From Halopseudomonas aestusnigri (lineage in GTDB: Bacteria > Pseudomonadota > Gammaproteobacteria > Pseudomonadales > Pseudomonadaceae), in the NCBI RefSeq assembly GCF_002197985.1, contig NZ_NBYK01000006.1, positions 113,106 to 177,105 on the forward strand: 64,000 nucleotides of DNA, written 5' to 3'. Below are positions 32,276-44,454 of the stretch, in pieces. A program made the position numbers and the translations under genes. Numbering within the stretch: the stretch's first letter is position 1; each line of letters opens with the position of its first letter. The notes under the pieces are model-generated. The model was not told where the DNA came from and searched no databases. It saw only the letters and a list, made by a program, of their open reading frames with translations.

Positions 32276-32331
32276 TAACGCACGCCTCTATGCTAAGGTG
32301 ACCGGCTGGTTCTGCTCTATCGAGGCGAGTT

Positions 32332-33699
32332 GTGTCACCTGCCAGCAACGACGGATTACCCATGCCCGCACGACTCGGCGCGATCATTGCGATTGCGCTG
32401 GGCGTGACCATGGCCGTGCTGGACGGCATGATTGCCAATGTCGCATTGCCCACCATCGCCAATGATCTGGGCACCAGTGCGGCCAACTCGATCTGGGTGG
32501 TCAACGCCTACCAGCTGGTGATAGCGGTCAGCTTGCTGCCTCTGGCTTCGCTTGGCGACCTGTGGAGCTACCGGCGTATCTATCTGATCGGGCTGGCGGT
32601 GTTTTCTGCCATGTCGATAGTCTGCGCCCTGAGTGATTCATTGTTGCAGCTGACCCTTGCGCGCATGCTGCAGGGGCTGGGCGCTGCAGCGGTGATGAGC
32701 GTCAACGGCGCCCTGACCCGACTGATTTATCCCCGCGCACGCCTGGCCCGCGGTGTGGCGCTCAATACCCTGATCGTCTCGGTGGCCGCCGCTGCCGGCC
32801 CCAGCGTGGCAGCAGTCATTTTGTCGCTCGCCAGTTGGCCCTGGCTGTTTGCGGTCAGCGCCCCCGTCGGCCTGCTGGCCCTGCTGATGGGCTGGAAGTT
32901 TCTGCCCGCCAATGAAGGTGTACCTAGCCTGCGCTTTGATCTGCCAAGCGCAGTGCTTAATGTACTTACGCTGGGTTGCTTCTTTATGGCTGTCACCGGT
33001 GTAGCCCAGGGCCACGCCGGCTGGTGGCTGCTCGGGCCATTGTTGATTGGCGGCCCGCTGGGTTGGCTGTTCGTGCGCCGACAGCTGAGCCGTAGCATGC
33101 CGTTGCTGCCGGTGGATCTGCTGCGCATTCCCATTTTTGCCCTGTCGATCGGCAGTTCGATCACCGCGTTCGCCGGGCAGATGCTGGCGATGGTCTCCAT
33201 CCCCTTCTACTTCCAGCAGCAGCTTGGACTCAATGCCATGCAAACCGGTTTGCTGATGACGCCCTGGCCGCTGGCGACCATGGTTAGCGCGCCCCTGGCC
33301 GGGCGGCTGCTGGAGCGCTTTCACGCGGGCTTGCTGGGTGGTATTGGCATGCTGCTGTTCGCCGGAGGTCTTTGGGGCTTGGCAGCATTGCCGGACAAGC
33401 CGGGAACTGGCGCAATACTCGGCTGGATGGTGCTGTGCGGCGCCGGGTTCGGGCTGTTCCAGTCGCCCAACAATCACACCATCATTACCGCTGCCCCCTT
33501 GCACCGCAGTGGCGGCGCCAGTGGCATGCTGAGCACCGCCAGGCTGGTTGGCCAGACCAGCGGTGCGGCGCTGGTGGCGTTGATGTTCAACCTGTTCGTC
33601 GACAATGGCACCCATGCCGCGTTGATCGCCGCCGGTTGCTTTGCCTGCCTTGCAGCGGCTGTCAGTACCTTGCGGCTAAGCCAGCCGCGCTCGGGATAA
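32332..33699 (+). CDS. MFS transporter, DHA2 (EmrB/QacA)-like
   Basis: A 455-residue membrane protein with many hydrophobic helices. It carries MFS motifs: LDGMIANVALPTIANDLG (motif D-like for the 14-helix drug family), GDLWSYRRIYLIG (motif A) and LARMLQGLGAAAVMS (motif B). The substrate is unknown; multidrug or metabolite export is usual for the family. GTG 32332 has a GAGGCGAG site five bases upstream; ATG 32362 is a possible alternative. It follows codA by 56 bases and converges on mnmE, three bases between the stops. Confidence 0.82.
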   Translation: MSPASNDGLPMPARLGAIIAIALGVTMAVLDGMIANVALPTIANDLGTSAANSIWVVNAYQLVIAVSLLPLASLGDLWSYRRIYLIGLAVFSAMSIVCALSDSLLQLTLARMLQGLGAAAVMSVNGALTRLIYPRARLARGVALNTLIVSVAAAAGPSVAAVILSLASWPWLFAVSAPVGLLALLMGWKFLPANEGVPSLRFDLPSAVLNVLTLGCFFMAVTGVAQGHAGWWLLGPLLIGGPLGWLFVRRQLSRSMPLLPVDLLRIPIFALSIGSSITAFAGQMLAMVSIPFYFQQQLGLNAMQTGLLMTPWPLATMVSAPLAGRLLERFHAGLLGGIGMLLFAGGLWGLAALPDKPGTGAILGWMVLCGAGFGLFQSPNNHTIITAAPLHRSGGASGMLSTARLVGQTSGAALVALMFNLFVDNGTHAALIAAGCFACLAAAVSTLRLSQPRSG

Positions 33700-33702
33700 A
33701 GG

Positions 33703-35073
33703 TTACTTGCCGATGCAGAAGCTGGAGAAAATCCGCCCCAGCAGATCATCGGCGGAGAACTCGCCGGTGATCTTGCCGAGCGCCTGCTGCGCCATGCGCA
33801 GGTCTTCGGCCAGCAATTCGCCGGCCCCCATCAGGGTCAGTTGATCAAAGCCGTGCTGAAGATACGTGGCGGCTTCTTCCAGCGCCTCCAGGTGACGGCG
33901 GCGGGCACTGAACAGGCTCTCGCCGGTCTGCTCAAAGCCCATGCAGGCCTTCAGGTGCTCGCGTAGCAGGTCGATACCATCACCCTGACGGGCCGACAGG
34001 TGCAAGACCACCGAGCCATCATCCGCCGTTTCGACTGCTACCGCATCGCCGGTGACGTCTACCTTGTTGTAAATCAGCGTGACCTTGGCCGGATCAGGGT
34101 GTTGTTCGAGAAACTCGGGCCACAGCAACTCCGGGTTCTTCGCTTCCGGCTGACTGGCATCGACCATCAGCAGAATCCGGTCAGCGTCGCTGATTGCTGC
34201 CATCGCTCTTTGCACGCCGATGCGCTCAACCTGATCCTCTGTGTCGCGCAGGCCGGCGGTGTCGATGATGTGCAACGGCATGCCATCGATGTGGATATGT
34301 TCGCGCAGGATATCCCGCGTGGTGCCGGCAATATCGGTGACGATGGCGCTCTCGCGCCCGGCCAGAGCATTGAGCAGACTGGACTTGCCGGCGTTGGGTC
34401 GACCGGCGATCACCACCGTCATGCCGTCGCGCAGCAGTGCGCCCTGCCCGGCCTGACGCTGGACCTGCTGCAGGTCTGCCTGCACCTGCTGCAGCTGATT
34501 GAGCACGTGACCGTCGGCGAGAAAGTCGATCTCTTCCTCGGGAAAATCGATGGCCGCTTCGACATAGATACGCAACGCAATCAGCGACTCGGTCAGGCTG
34601 TGCACGCGCTGGGAGAATGCGCCCTGCAGCGAATTCAGCGCGTTGCGCGCGGCCTGCTCGGAGCTGGCCTCAATCAGGTCGGCAATGGCCTCGGCCTGGG
34701 CCAGATCCAGTTTGTCGTTGAGGAAGGCGCGTTCGCTGAATTCACCGGGACGCGCCTGACGAGCACCAGCGGCCAGACAGGCCTTGAGCAGCAGATCCAT
34801 CACCACCGGGCCGCCGTGGCCCTGCAGCTCCAGCACGTCTTCACCGGTAAAGGAATGCGGGCCGGGGAAGAACAGCGCGATACCTTCGTCCAGTGTCTGC
34901 TCACCTGACCAGAACGGGCCATAGTGGGCATAGCGCGGTTGCAGCTCGCGGCGGGCGATGCGCTGGGCAATGTCTCGGGCTCCGGGACCGGAGACCCGGA
35001 TGATACCGACGCCGCCTTGGCCGGGGGCAGTCGCCAGCGCGGCAATGGTATCGGCGTGATAAGGCTTGCTCAT
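33703..35073 (-). CDS. mnmE: tRNA modification GTPase MnmE
   Basis: A 456-residue GTPase partner of MnmG. An N-terminal folate-binding domain ([23 protein letters not shown]), a helical domain, an inserted G domain with [14 protein letters not shown] and [16 protein letters not shown], and the terminal CIGK, whose Cys is part of the family signature, are all seen. ATG 35073 (MSKPYHADT) is chosen because CGGAG precedes it by six bases; ten upstream codons lack similarity. A terminator separates it from yidC. Confidence 0.97.
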   Translation of the reverse strand: MSKPYHADTIAALATAPGQGGVGIIRVSGPGARDIAQRIARRELQPRYAHYGPFWSGEQTLDEGIALFFPGPHSFTGEDVLELQGHGGPVVMDLLLKACLAAGARQARPGEFSERAFLNDKLDLAQAEAIADLIEASSEQAARNALNSLQGAFSQRVHSLTESLIALRIYVEAAIDFPEEEIDFLADGHVLNQLQQVQADLQQVQRQAGQGALLRDGMTVVIAGRPNAGKSSLLNALAGRESAIVTDIAGTTRDILREHIHIDGMPLHIIDTAGLRDTEDQVERIGVQRAMAAISDADRILLMVDASQPEAKNPELLWPEFLEQHPDPAKVTLIYNKVDVTGDAVAVETADDGSVVLHLSARQGDGIDLLREHLKACMGFEQTGESLFSARRRHLEALEEAATYLQHGFDQLTLMGAGELLAEDLRMAQQALGKITGEFSADDLLGRIFSSFCIGK

Positions 35074-35102
35074 GGCGGCTCCGGTGTTTTCAGTGGATAG
35101 CA

Positions 35103-35126
35103 AAACGCCCCGAAAACGGGGCGTTT
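35103..35126 (-). terminator. Intrinsic terminator between yidC and mnmE
   Basis: AAACGCCCCG, AAAA, CGGGGCGTTT form a perfect stem-loop; on the minus strand it ends in four Ts. It sits about 20 bases after the yidC stop, so the rpmH-rnpA-yidD-yidC transcript should largely end before mnmE. Confidence 0.85.
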
Positions 35127-35146
35127 GACTGGCGGTGTGCCGAACC

Positions 35147-36841
35147 TTAGTCCTTGCTCGCAGCGCCCTTTTCGATCTGGCGGGTAATGTACCACTGTTG
35201 TGCGATCGACAGACAGTTGTTGACTACCCAGTACAGCACCAGACCTGCCGGGAACCACAGGAAGAAGAAGGTGAAGACAATCGGCAGCATCTTCATTACC
35301 TTGGCCTGCATCGGATCCGGCGGCGTCGGGTTCAGCTGCTGTTGCAGGAACATGGTCGCGCCCATGATGATCGGCAGGATGAAGTATGGGTCTTTCAGCG
35401 ACAGGTCGGTGATCCAGCCCAGCCATTCGGCCTGACGGATCTCGACGCTTTCCATCAGTACCCAGTACAGGGCGATGAAGACCGGCATCTGCACCAGAAT
35501 CGGCAGACAGCCACCCAGCGGGTTGATCTTCTCCTTCTTGTACAGCTCCATCATACCCTGGGACATTTTCTGACGGTCATCGCCATACTGCTCACGCAGC
35601 GCCTGCAGCTTGGGTGCAACGCGGCGCATGTTGGCCATGGAGCGATAGCTGGTTGCAGACAGCGGGAAGAAGATCAGCTTGATCAGGCAGGTCAGCAGGA
35701 TGATGCTCCAGCCCCAGTTGCCGACGAAGCCGTGGATCAGGCTCAGAACCCAGAACAGCGGCTGGGCGATCCACCAGAGGAAGCCGTAGTCGACCGTCAA
35801 TTCCAGACCGGGAGAAATGGCTTTCAGGTCGTCCTGAATTTTCGGGCCGGCGTAGAAGCTGGCAGAAATGGTCTGCTGTTCACCAGCTGCAACCTGAACC
35901 GACGGGCTGGTGAAGCCGACGATGTAGTTGCCACCGCGGTCCTTCAGGGTGCGGTAGGTGTGCTTGGTTTCGGCATTCGGAACCCAGGCGCTGACAAAGT
36001 AGTGTTGCAGCCAGGCAACCCAGCCACCGGACACGCTCTCGCTCAGCTGCTTGTCGTCCAGGTCGGACAGACTCAACTTGGTGTAGGAGTTATCGGCACT
36101 CCAGTAGGCGGCACCGAGGAAGGTGGCCATACCGGTTGCGGTAGAGCTGGACGGATCACCACTGCCATCGCGCTTGATCTGACCAAACAGGCTGCCGCTC
36201 CAGGGCTGCGCGCTCTGGTTGTCGATCAGGTAGCTGACGTCGACCAGATAGCTGCCACGGGTGAAGGTGAAGCGCTTGGTGAAATCCACGCCGTCGCTGC
36301 TGGATTTCAGGTCAACAACCAGCTGCTCCTGGCCGTCTGCCAGGGTGTAGCTGTTCTGCTCGACACTGTAGCGTGCACGGCCGGTGGACTTGTCCGGGCC
36401 CTGTTGCCCTGTCAGACCACTTTGAGCAATGTAGGTACGGTTACCCGATTGTTCCAGCAGCTGGAACGGCAGATCCGGACGATCCTTGCGGGTCGGATAC
36501 TGAGGCAGGGTGAGTGAAACGATGTCACCACCAACCGGGTTGATGCTCAGTTCCAGGGTGTCGGTTTTCACCTGAACCAGCTGACCGTCAGCGGAAGGAG
36601 TCGTCACCTGGGCCGGCGTCAGTGCCTCACCGTCGGCACTGATCGCCGCGGGAACGTCGCTGTTCAGCGGATCGGCAACGGCGCCAGGATCGCCGGGCAG
36701 GTCACTGCTGTCCTGGGGGGTTACTTGCGTCTGGGCTGCGGGCGCAAGATCCTGCTGGACAAAATCCTTGTTCCACTGCACCACCATCAGATAGGTGATA
36801 ACCAGCAGTGCACCAATGAGGATATTTCGTTGGAGGTTCAT
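35147..36841 (-). CDS. yidC: Membrane protein insertase YidC
   Basis: A 564-residue inner-membrane insertase that acts with SecYEG or alone. An N-terminal membrane helix ([19 protein letters not shown]), a large periplasmic beta domain (about 60-340) and the conserved five-helix core ([72 protein letters not shown]) are present. Its start overlaps the yidD stop by four bases (ATGA). Confidence 0.97.
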   Translation of the reverse strand: MNLQRNILIGALLVITYLMVVQWNKDFVQQDLAPAAQTQVTPQDSSDLPGDPGAVADPLNSDVPAAISADGEALTPAQVTTPSADGQLVQVKTDTLELSINPVGGDIVSLTLPQYPTRKDRPDLPFQLLEQSGNRTYIAQSGLTGQQGPDKSTGRARYSVEQNSYTLADGQEQLVVDLKSSSDGVDFTKRFTFTRGSYLVDVSYLIDNQSAQPWSGSLFGQIKRDGSGDPSSSTATGMATFLGAAYWSADNSYTKLSLSDLDDKQLSESVSGGWVAWLQHYFVSAWVPNAETKHTYRTLKDRGGNYIVGFTSPSVQVAAGEQQTISASFYAGPKIQDDLKAISPGLELTVDYGFLWWIAQPLFWVLSLIHGFVGNWGWSIILLTCLIKLIFFPLSATSYRSMANMRRVAPKLQALREQYGDDRQKMSQGMMELYKKEKINPLGGCLPILVQMPVFIALYWVLMESVEIRQAEWLGWITDLSLKDPYFILPIIMGATMFLQQQLNPTPPDPMQAKVMKMLPIVFTFFFLWFPAGLVLYWVVNNCLSIAQQWYITRQIEKGAASKD

Positions 36842-37089
36842 GGTTTGTTGGCCATTCGGTTCGGTCGGTTGGCAGAAGCTGGGGGTACCGGATCATACCC
36901 ACCGGGATTCCATGGGTGGCAACGTCCGAGGCGGCGCGCACTGAGCAAGCCTCCCTTGAGAAGACCATGCTGTTCGATGGCTTCCTGGGCGTAGCAGGAA
37001 CAGGAGGGATAGAAACGGCAGTGACTGGCCATCAGGGGACTGATAGCGTAGCGGTAAACCTTGATCAGCCCTAACGCGATGCTACGCAT
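36838..37089 (-). CDS. yidD: Membrane protein insertion efficiency factor YidD
   Basis: An 83-residue protein with the YidD pattern [26 protein letters not shown] followed by HGLLKGG and [15 protein letters not shown], including the conserved Cys residues. It lies at the membrane and helps YidC-dependent insertion. ATG 37089 (MRSIALGLI) is the family start; it overlaps rnpA by eight bases. Confidence 0.93.
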   Translation of the reverse strand: MRSIALGLIKVYRYAISPLMASHCRFYPSCSCYAQEAIEQHGLLKGGLLSARRLGRCHPWNPGGYDPVPPASANRPNRMANKP

Positions 37090-37477
37090 TGGATGACGAG
37101 GGTCCAGGGTCACGTGAGCGGTTTTTGGCAGCAGATTTGATCAGCCTGCGCCACATGCCCTGATACAGAGCATGTAACGCAGCATTGTCCAGGTCGCCTA
37201 CTCCCTTGCGGGCGAGTACGACAATGTCCAGATTGCCCAGTTCAGCGCGATGCTGTCTGAACGATTCACGAGCAATGCGTTTGACCTTGTTGCGGTCTAC
37301 CGCATGCCGGACATTTTTCTTGGCAATGACCAGACCCAGTCGCGCGTGGCTCAGAGAGTTTTCTCTGGCCAGCAGCAGCAGACTGGGTCCTGAGGCCTTG
37401 CAGGTGGCTCCATCGAATACGGTTTTGAACTGGCCAGGTTTTAGTAACCTGTATTCAGGGCCGAATCCGAGATCCAC
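37082..37477 (-). CDS. rnpA: Ribonuclease P protein component RnpA
   Basis: A 131-residue basic protein that binds the RNase P RNA and pre-tRNA leaders. The signature region is [28 protein letters not shown], including the RNR-type motif. The start is GTG 37477, 14 bases after the rpmH stop. It gives the usual N-terminus ([16 protein letters not shown]) but lacks a strong ribosome site, so coupling to rpmH translation is likely. Confidence 0.94.
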   Translation of the reverse strand: MDLGFGPEYRLLKPGQFKTVFDGATCKASGPSLLLLARENSLSHARLGLVIAKKNVRHAVDRNKVKRIARESFRQHRAELGNLDIVVLARKGVGDLDNAALHALYQGMWRRLIKSAAKNRSRDPGPSSSNA

Positions 37478-37491
37478 CTGGAAACCGGGTC

Positions 37492-37650
<159 letters not shown>

Positions 37651-37682
37651 TCAGAGCAAAGTGCCCCTCCGAGGGACCGGTG

Positions 37683-37711
37683 ATTCTAGAGAAAAAGTGT
37701 GCCGTGGTCAA
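37683..37711 (-). promoter_or_regulatory. Sigma70 promoter of rpmH
   Basis: On the minus strand TTGACC (37706-37711) and TAGAAT (37683-37688) are exactly 17 bases apart. Transcription would start near 37676, about 50 bases before rpmH. It lies at the edge of the AT-rich part of oriC. Confidence 0.75.
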
Positions 37712-37730
37712 TTTCCTTTCAACGTCCCGT

Positions 37731-38110
37731 GAATAGATAAAAATATAAGAAATGAGATTGTTTAAGAGATTAAAGATATAGCTATGTATAGGCGACCACA
37801 TTTCTGTGGGTAACCTGAATTTTCCCATATAGCTCAATGGGTTGCCGTAAGCATAAGGCTGTTGACATCCGGTTGCCCGGACTATCTGACTCCTGTGCTC
37901 CACCTGTGGATAACCGGGCGGGATATCCACAGGTGGAGTTATCCCCATTGATCGTGCTCTGTTGCCAACAATGTTGAGGCTGCCTTGTCCACAGCTTCTA
38001 CGGCGCCCTGATTTCGCGGGTGTTACCGTTTTTTCATCGTTTCTGCTGCACGTCGAGGGTCGGCGTTGGCGATACTTTTTTAGCCCGGCTTCGGTCACGC
38101 GTGTGGATAA
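37731..38110 (+). other. oriC: Chromosomal replication origin oriC (rpmH-dnaA spacer)
   Basis: The 601-base spacer before dnaA has an AT-rich unwinding-type stretch (37731-37790) and DnaA boxes: TGTGGGTAA (37805-37813), TGTGGATAA (37905-37913, perfect), ATATCCACA (37923-37931), TTATCCCCA (37939-37947), TTGTCCACA (37985-37993) and TGTGGATAA (38102-38110, perfect). The second and third lie in a 14-base perfect inverted repeat (37899-37912 and 37924-37937). The place between rpmH and dnaA is that of known Pseudomonas origins. From 38111 to 38227 lies the dnaA leader, with a small hairpin at 38149-38166. Confidence 0.92.
37899..37937. repeat. 14-bp perfect inverted repeat of DnaA boxes in oriC
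   Basis: TCCACCTGTGGATA (37899-37912) and TATCCACAGGTGGA (37924-37937) are exact reverse complements, 11 bases apart. Each arm contains a DnaA box core. The mnmG-side module has a similar but shorter pair at 28692-28722. Confidence 0.9.
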
Positions 38111-38227
38111 GTAGGGGGGGAGCAGATAGAATAGAGCGCTCTGTCAGTACCGCTTTTCAGTGCGGTCTGAAGTCTCTTTTTTGTACTCAATAACAGCCGC
38201 TGGCATCAGTGGTCCCGGGGGAATTCA

Positions 38228-39709
38228 GTGTCTGTTGCACTTTGGCAGCAATGCATCGATTTTTTGCGTGATGAGCTACCATCCCAACAGTTCAATACCT
38301 GGATTCGCCCGTTGCAGGTCGATGGCGACCAGGCGGAGATCCGTCTGTATGCACCCAACCGGTTCGTGCTGGACTGGGTCAATGACAAGTACCTCAATCG
38401 CATCCAGGAGTTGATGGACGATTTGTCTCAGGGGCAGGCGCCGATGGTGTCGCTGCTGATTGGCAGTCGTCGTACTGCTGCCGCGCCGGTCTCCGCGCCT
38501 GCGCCGCGACCGCTGCAGTCAGCGACAGCTGCCCCTGCACCGATTCCGGTAGCTGCTCCGGTTACGCCGGTGGTGGTCGAGTCTCAGCCGCAACCGCTGG
38601 TTGATCACAGCGGTACTGCCGAGGCAGCCGCTGAACTGGCCGGTAATTCTGCAGATCAGCCGCAGGCGCCGCCGACCTTGATCAAGCACACCAGTCTGCT
38701 TAACCGCAGTTTTACCTTCGAGAACTTCGTCGAGGGCAAGTCTAACCAGCTTGCCCGCGCTGCAGCCTGGCAGGTTGCGGACAATCCCAAGCATGGCTAT
38801 AACCCGCTGTTCCTTTATGGGGGCGTTGGCCTGGGCAAGACCCACTTGATGCACGCGGTTGGTAACCATCTGCTGAAGAAGAATCCGGCTGCCCGGATCG
38901 TGTATCTGCATTCCGAGCGTTTCGTCGCCGATATGGTCAAGGCGCTGCAAATGAACGCCATCAACGACTTCAAGCGTTATTACCGTTCGGTCGATGCGCT
39001 GTTGATTGACGATATTCAGTTCTTTGCCAAGAAAGAGCGCTCGCAGGAAGAGTTCTTCCACACCTTCAACGCGCTGCTTGAAGGCGGGCAGCAGGTCATT
39101 CTCACCAGTGACCGGTACCCCAAGGAAATTGACGGCTTGGAAGAGCGGCTCAAGTCTCGTTTTGGTTGGGGCCTGACCGTCGCTGTCGAGCCGCCCGAGC
39201 TGGAAACCCGCGTTGCCATTCTGATGAAGAAGGCCGAGCAGTCCCGGGTTGATCTGCCTCACGATGCGGCTTTCTTTATTGCCCAGCGTATTCGCTCCAA
39301 CGTCCGCGAACTGGAAGGTGCACTCAAGCGGGTCATCGCCAGTGCGCATTTTATGGGACGCGACATCACCATTGAGCTGATTCGTGAGTCGCTCAAGGAC
39401 CTGCTCGCCTTGCAGGACAAGTTGGTGAGTATCGATAATATTCAGCGCACCGTCGCCGAGTACTACAAGATCAAGGTAGCCGACGTCCTGTCCAAACGTC
39501 GCTCCCGCTCCGTTGCACGGCCCCGTCAGGTTGCCATGGCCCTGGCCAAGGAGTTGACCAACCACAGCCTTCCCGAGATTGGCGATGCGTTTGGTGGACG
39601 GGATCACACAACGGTATTGCATGCCACGCGCAAGATTGCCGAGTTGCGCGAGACTGATGCGGATATCCGCGAGGACTACAAGAATCTGTTGAGGACGCTG
39701 ACGACCTGA
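38228..39709 (+). CDS. dnaA: Chromosomal replication initiator DnaA
   Basis: A 493-residue AAA+ initiator. Domain I (about 1-85) is followed by a long Pro/Ala-rich linker (about 80-155), then the AAA+ core with GGVGLGKT at 198-205 and [13 protein letters not shown], and domain IV with [19 protein letters not shown] and [12 protein letters not shown], which reads DnaA boxes. The start is GTG 38228, giving the usual [17 protein letters not shown]. DnaA boxes in front of it suggest autoregulation. Confidence 0.98.
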   Translation: MSVALWQQCIDFLRDELPSQQFNTWIRPLQVDGDQAEIRLYAPNRFVLDWVNDKYLNRIQELMDDLSQGQAPMVSLLIGSRRTAAAPVSAPAPRPLQSATAAPAPIPVAAPVTPVVVESQPQPLVDHSGTAEAAAELAGNSADQPQAPPTLIKHTSLLNRSFTFENFVEGKSNQLARAAAWQVADNPKHGYNPLFLYGGVGLGKTHLMHAVGNHLLKKNPAARIVYLHSERFVADMVKALQMNAINDFKRYYRSVDALLIDDIQFFAKKERSQEEFFHTFNALLEGGQQVILTSDRYPKEIDGLEERLKSRFGWGLTVAVEPPELETRVAILMKKAEQSRVDLPHDAAFFIAQRIRSNVRELEGALKRVIASAHFMGRDITIELIRESLKDLLALQDKLVSIDNIQRTVAEYYKIKVADVLSKRRSRSVARPRQVAMALAKELTNHSLPEIGDAFGGRDHTTVLHATRKIAELRETDADIREDYKNLLRTLTT

Positions 39710-39758
39710 GCCCGTCAGCCCACATCACTGCCAACCAGCACGAGGTCGAAGGAAGACA

Positions 39759-40862
39759 ATGCAATTCACCATTCAGCGAGAAGCTCTGTTGAAGCCCCTG
39801 CAACTGGTTGCCGGCGTTGTGGAACGTCGCCAGACCCTGCCGGTTCTGTCCAACGTCCTGCTCGTGGTCGACGGCAACACCCTGTCACTGACCGGTACCG
39901 ACCTGGAAGTCGAGCTGGTTGGCCGTATCGCGTTGGATGAAGCCTGCGAGGACGGCGAGATAACCGTTCCTGCCCGCAAGCTGATGGATATCTGTAAATC
40001 GTTGCCGGACGATGCCACGCTGAACTTCAAGGTCGAAGACGGCAAGGCACTGATCAAGGCCGGGCGCAGTCGGTTTACCCTGGCGACCCTGCCGGCAAAC
40101 GATTTCCCCAATGTTGAAGACGGCCCGGGTGCGATGAGTTTCGCCGTCAGTCAGGGTAAGCTGCGTCGCCTGATTGAGCGCACCAGCTTTGCCATGGCGC
40201 AGCAGGACGTACGCTATTATCTGAACGGTCTGCTGCTGGAGATCAATCAGGGTCAGCTGCGGGCGGTCGCGACCGACGGCCACCGCATGGCGATGTGCAC
40301 CGTTGATGCGAACATCGATTACCAGGAACGCTACCAGTTGATTGTGCCGCGCAAGGGCGTTCTTGAATTGGCGCGTCTGCTTGGCGAGGCCGATGACCTG
40401 GTTAACGTCGTACTGGGTACGCACCACATTCGCGCTACCACCGGTGACTTTACCTTTACCTCCAAACTGGTGGATGGCAAGTTCCCGGACTACGAGCGCG
40501 TGTTGCCGCGCGGCGGCGACAAGATTGTTGTGGCTGATCGCCATAGCCTGCGTGACGCGTTTAGCCGGACGGCGATTCTGTCCAATGAAAAGTATCGCGG
40601 TATCCGTCTGACACTGGAATCGGGTCAACTGAAGATTCAGGCCAACAACCCCGAGCAGGAAGAAGCCGAAGAAGAAGTCGTGGTGGATTACAGCGGTGCA
40701 CCGCTTGAGATCGGCTTCAACGTCAGCTACCTGCTGGATGTGATGAACGTACTGGGTCACGAGCAGGCCAAGCTGGTGTTGTCTGATGCCAACAGCAGTG
40801 CACTGATCCAGGAAGCCGAATCTGACGAAAGCCTTTACGTCGTCATGCCGATGCGTCTCTGA
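39759..40862 (+). CDS. dnaN: DNA polymerase III beta sliding clamp
   Basis: A 367-residue clamp subunit of three repeated domains, standard length. Seen are the N-terminal MQFTIQREALLKPLQ, RFTLATLPANDFP, TDGHRMAMC and the terminal SLYVVMPMRL. It follows dnaA by 49 bases and is followed by recF after six bases. Confidence 0.98.
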   Translation: MQFTIQREALLKPLQLVAGVVERRQTLPVLSNVLLVVDGNTLSLTGTDLEVELVGRIALDEACEDGEITVPARKLMDICKSLPDDATLNFKVEDGKALIKAGRSRFTLATLPANDFPNVEDGPGAMSFAVSQGKLRRLIERTSFAMAQQDVRYYLNGLLLEINQGQLRAVATDGHRMAMCTVDANIDYQERYQLIVPRKGVLELARLLGEADDLVNVVLGTHHIRATTGDFTFTSKLVDGKFPDYERVLPRGGDKIVVADRHSLRDAFSRTAILSNEKYRGIRLTLESGQLKIQANNPEQEEAEEEVVVDYSGAPLEIGFNVSYLLDVMNVLGHEQAKLVLSDANSSALIQEAESDESLYVVMPMRL

Positions 40863-40868
40863 CGCGCA

Positions 40869-41963
40869 ATGCCGCTATCTCGTTTGACGGTCACCGCGGT
40901 GCGTAATCTGAACCCGGTGACCCTTCTCCCCTCTCCTCGTATCAACCTCGTTTCCGGTCCGAACGGCAGTGGCAAGACCAGCTTGCTTGAGGCCATTCAT
41001 ATTCTTGGCCTCGCCCGATCCTTCCGCAGTACCCGATTGCAGCCCGTTATTCAGTACCAGCAGGATAGCTGTACTGTCTTTGGCGAGGTTTTTTTGTCGG
41101 GTGGCAACTCCAGCAAGATTGGTATTACTCGCAGTCGGCAGGCCGACTACGACATTCGTATCAATGGCCAGAACGCACGTAGTACCGCCGAGCTCGCCGA
41201 AGTCCTGCCATTGCAGTTGATCAACCCGGACAGTTTTCGCTTGCTTGAGGGCGCTCCCAAACAACGTCGGCAGTATCTGGATTGGGGTGTGTTCCACGTG
41301 GAACATCGTTTTCTCCCGGCGTGGCAACGACTGCAAAAGAGCCTCAAACAACGGAATTCGCTGCTGCGACGTGGTAGAATCGAACGTTCGCTGCTAGCCC
41401 CCTGGGAGGCCGAGCTGGTCGCTTCTGGCGAGCAGATTGACGGCTTCCGACAGGCGTATCTGCAACAGCTGAAGCCGGTGTTCGAAGGCGTACTCGCGGA
41501 GCTGCTGCAGATAGATGGGCTAACGCTAAGCTATTTTCGCGGTTGGGATCGCGAGCGCGGTCTGGCTGAGGTGCTGGAGTCGCAGTTCGATCGTGATATA
41601 GCACTCGGGCATACCCAGGCTGGCCCACAGCGCGCTGACCTGCGACTGCGGGTCAACGGGATGAACGCCGCCGAAGTGTTGTCCAGAGGTCAGCAAAAGC
41701 TGGTCGTCTGTGCGATGAAGATCGCGCAAGGGCGGCTGCTAGGTCTGATGGAAAGGCAGCGAGATTGTGTATTCCTGGTCGACGACCTCCCCTCTGAGCT
41801 GGATCGTCACCATCGGCAAGCGCTGTGCCGCTTGCTCGAGTCGCTCGATTGTCAGGTGTTTATCAGCTGCGTCGATGCGGATTCGTTGAGTGAATGCTGG
41901 CAAGCAGACACACCCTTATCCATGTTCCACGTGGAACATGGGCACATTGTGCAGACCGAATGA
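40869..41963 (+). CDS. recF: DNA replication and repair protein RecF
   Basis: A 364-residue SMC-like ATPase that helps load RecA at gapped DNA. Walker A is [24 protein letters not shown]; the signature region is [17 protein letters not shown] and the Walker B segment [12 protein letters not shown]. Two perfect parS palindromes are inside the coding sequence (41290-41305 and 41933-41948). Both are read in the same frame and encode FHVEH, so the site is tolerated in the protein. Confidence 0.97.
   Translation: MPLSRLTVTAVRNLNPVTLLPSPRINLVSGPNGSGKTSLLEAIHILGLARSFRSTRLQPVIQYQQDSCTVFGEVFLSGGNSSKIGITRSRQADYDIRINGQNARSTAELAEVLPLQLINPDSFRLLEGAPKQRRQYLDWGVFHVEHRFLPAWQRLQKSLKQRNSLLRRGRIERSLLAPWEAELVASGEQIDGFRQAYLQQLKPVFEGVLAELLQIDGLTLSYFRGWDRERGLAEVLESQFDRDIALGHTQAGPQRADLRLRVNGMNAAEVLSRGQQKLVVCAMKIAQGRLLGLMERQRDCVFLVDDLPSELDRHHRQALCRLLESLDCQVFISCVDADSLSECWQADTPLSMFHVEHGHIVQTE
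41290..41305. promoter_or_regulatory. parS site 1 in recF (perfect)
   Basis: TGTTCCACGTGGAACA is a perfect 16-base palindrome and the full Pseudomonas parS consensus. It lies about 3.1 kb right of the dnaA start. Confidence 0.96.
41931..41950. promoter_or_regulatory. parS site 2 at the 3' end of recF (perfect, extended)
   Basis: CATGTTCCACGTGGAACATG is a 20-base perfect palindrome containing the 16-base parS consensus (41933-41948), 643 bases from site 1. Confidence 0.96.
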
Positions 41964-41975
41964 AGTCTGGAGTGA

Positions 41976-44396
<2,421 letters not shown>

Positions 44397-44406
44397 TCAG
44401 GCGATA

Positions 44407-44442
44407 AAAAACCCCTTTGATCGTAGGGTCAAAGGGGTTTTT
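44407..44442. terminator. Bidirectional terminator between gyrB and the PilU-like gene
   Basis: AAAAACCCCTTTGA (44407-44420) and TCAAAGGGGTTTTT (44429-44442) are exact reverse complements around an eight-base loop. T runs on both strands serve the two converging genes. Confidence 0.92.
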
Positions 44443-44454
44443 AGTGTCTGGCGA

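Noticed and set aside
35135-36517. Plus-strand frame of 460 codons opposite yidC
   Set aside because: Antisense shadow; YidC signature helices are on the minus strand.
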